In this document: positions 4,734 to 5,838 of the stretch, one piece after another
Numbering within the stretch: position 1 is the first letter of the stretch
Layout of the letters: every line of letters starts with the position of its first letter
Origin: an uncultured Alphaproteobacteria bacterium
GTDB taxonomy: Bacteria; Pseudomonadota; Alphaproteobacteria; UBA2136; UBA6156
Assembly: GCA_937928525.1 (NCBI GenBank)
Contig: CALFWJ010000018.1
Location: forward strand, 1 to 5,838
Direction of reading: 5' to 3'
Length of the DNA stretch: 5,838 bases
Notes under the pieces: generated by a model
The model's input: only the letters and a program-made list of their open reading frames with translations
Told to the model about the DNA's origin: nothing
Databases searched by the model: none
Position numbers and translations under genes: made by a program

Positions 4734-5838
4734 TTATTCTAGCGTGCCAAGGGCGGCTTGGAGGGTGAAGGCATTAAGGAGATAGAGTTGCTCGGCTTGA
4801 ATGGCGGCGGTTTGGGCAGCTAATAAATCTTGCTCGGCTTCTAGGGCGTCGAGTAGCGTTGATTCACCCTCGGTGTAGCGGGCTTTAGTACCTGCGGTAG
4901 CTTCGGTTTGTGCGGTGCTGGCAGCGTTAAGCGCTTTAAGGTTGGCAGCGCTAGCCTGCACATTATGAAACGCGACAAGGGCTTGTTGGCGCACGTTTTG
5001 GGCGATGCTATTGGCGTCATCTGCCGCTGCTGTGGCTAAGTATTGGGCTTGACGGTATTGGCTGAGATTTCCACCACCAGCAAAGAGCGGCACACTGAGG
5101 TTAAGGCCTAAGGTTTGGGTGTTGGGGGAGAAGCTACGGGTGGTGTCGTTTGCGGTGGCTTCTAGGTTTAGGGTAGGGAGGAACAGGCCGCGGGCGGATT
5201 TAATTTGAGTTTGGGCCGCCGTTGTTGCTGCGCGGGCAGCGATGTTGCGCGGATGTTTGGGGAGAAGTTCTTCTAGGGCGTTGATATCTTGTGGAATTTC
5301 TGGCAACTGGGGCCAGCTGAGAGTACTGCCAAGAGCTTTGCCGCCCCGTTGTGCTGTGAGTTGGGTTTTAAACTCGGCGATGCTGGCGGTGGCGAGCGCG
5401 TCGTCCGCCCTGCCCTGCTCGAGAACTGCGGTGGCTTGCATAACGTCTGTTCTGGCGCTTTCACCGCTTTCAAACCGCGCTTGCTCGGCGGCCTGGGCTT
5501 GAGTAAGTGTTTTTACAAATTGAGTTGTTTGTTGCTTGCGGGTTTGCGCAGTAAGCAGGTTAAGGTAAGACGTAATGGTGGCAAGTTTTTGCGTTTGCAA
5601 TGTGGTGTGATAGTTGGCTTCTGCCGCTGTTATATTGGCTTTTACGCGGGCGAGGCCTGCTTTGTCGCGTCCACCTGCATAAATTGGCTGTGTAAGCGTG
5701 AGATTGGCGTTACGCACGTTATTGTCTGAGCCAAAGCTAAACCCTTCTTCAGCTTGGCTACTTTGAATACTGGTGTCGGCATTAAAATTAAGGGTAGGTA
5801 AAAACGCTGCACGGGCTTGGTTGATGCGTTCACGTTCT
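4734..5838 (-). CDS. TolC-family outer-membrane efflux/secretion protein, N-terminus cut at the right edge
   Basis: 367 residues are visible, open to the window edge. TolC-family proteins form trimeric outer-membrane channels with a long periplasmic helical tunnel for type I secretion or multidrug efflux. The family's internal duplication is plain. Numbering from the first whole codon, ARAAFLPTLNF (9-19) matches ARGLFLPTLNL (215-225), QPIYAGGR (50-57) matches VPLFAGGG (249-256), and ARFESGESARTDV (120-132) matches ARYTEGESTLLDA (319-331). The long Ala/Gln-rich stretches between these pairs fit the helical-barrel segments. A GTG at 5717 could be taken as a start, but the same frame continues upstream with typical TolC sequence, so the real start and signal peptide lie beyond the window. 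Roughly 60-100 residues are probably missing, judging from family lengths. Whether it serves secretion or drug efflux cannot be told without neighbours. It is convergent with the alpha-CTD gene. Confidence 0.92.
   Translation of the reverse strand, partial: ERERINQARAAFLPTLNFNADTSIQSSQAEEGFSFGSDNNVRNANLTLTQPIYAGGRDKAGLARVKANITAAEANYHTTLQTQKLATITSYLNLLTAQTRKQQTTQFVKTLTQAQAAEQARFESGESARTDVMQATAVLEQGRADDALATASIAEFKTQLTAQRGGKALGSTLSWPQLPEIPQDINALEELLPKHPRNIAARAATTAAQTQIKSARGLFLPTLNLEATANDTTRSFSPNTQTLGLNLSVPLFAGGGNLSQYRQAQYLATAAADDANSIAQNVRQQALVAFHNVQASAANLKALNAASTAQTEATAGTKARYTEGESTLLDALEAEQDLLAAQTAAIQAEQLYLLNAFTLQAALGTLE

Noticed and set aside
5715..5717. GTG at 5717 as the start of the TolC-family protein
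   Set aside because: The same frame stays open for 40 more codons to the window edge and encodes ARAAFLPTLNF, the partner of an internal repeat. The start must be outside the window.
5289..5729. Plus-strand open frame of 146 codons
   Set aside because: It lies wholly opposite the TolC-family gene, whose reading frame has clear family motifs. Its translation has no recognisable domain and fits an antisense shadow.
1..5838. CRISPR arrays, tRNA or rRNA genes, insertion sequences
   Set aside because: No regularly spaced long repeats, tRNA-like cloverleaf or CCA end, rRNA segment, transposase frame or terminal inverted repeats were seen.

Overview
The window looks like chromosomal DNA of a Gram-negative bacterium, most likely an alphaproteobacterium. 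The evidence is an outer-membrane assembly cluster (lptD, surA, then the 16S rRNA dimethyltransferase gene rsmA/ksgA), a SurA with one parvulin domain instead of the two in E. coli, and a TolC-family outer-membrane channel. The class assignment is inference. The presence of an outer membrane is well supported.

Layout. Positions 1-3739 carry a leftward operon. It is read as lptD (3739 to 1598), surA (1578 to 352), then rsmA/ksgA (352 to the left edge, where it is cut). surA and rsmA share one base (TAATG), so they are probably translationally coupled. The pdxA gene, which sits between them in E. coli and many alphaproteobacteria, is absent. Positions 3740-4002 form a divergent control region. 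It holds a candidate lptD promoter, six T-tracts spaced about 10 bp apart just ahead of the lptD start, a small inverted repeat, a promoter for the rightward gene, and two small hairpins in that gene's leader.

Positions 4003-4683 carry one rightward gene for a 226-residue protein. Its last 75 or so residues are an RNA polymerase alpha-subunit C-terminal domain (alpha-CTD). The domain is not attached to a polymerase alpha N-terminal domain but to an unrecognised N-terminal part. Most of the known DNA-contact residues are kept. A clear intrinsic terminator follows at 4689-4717. From 4734 to the right edge is the leftward, 5'-truncated gene of a TolC-family protein, convergent with the alpha-CTD gene.

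How the genes fit together. LptD inserts lipopolysaccharide into the outer membrane, SurA is the periplasmic chaperone that helps fold outer-membrane proteins including LptD, and RsmA modifies 16S rRNA during ribosome assembly. The TolC-like protein is another outer-membrane channel. The orphan alpha-CTD protein is the most unusual item. By its fold it should bind AT-rich minor grooves and could affect transcription nearby, but its targets cannot be read from the sequence.
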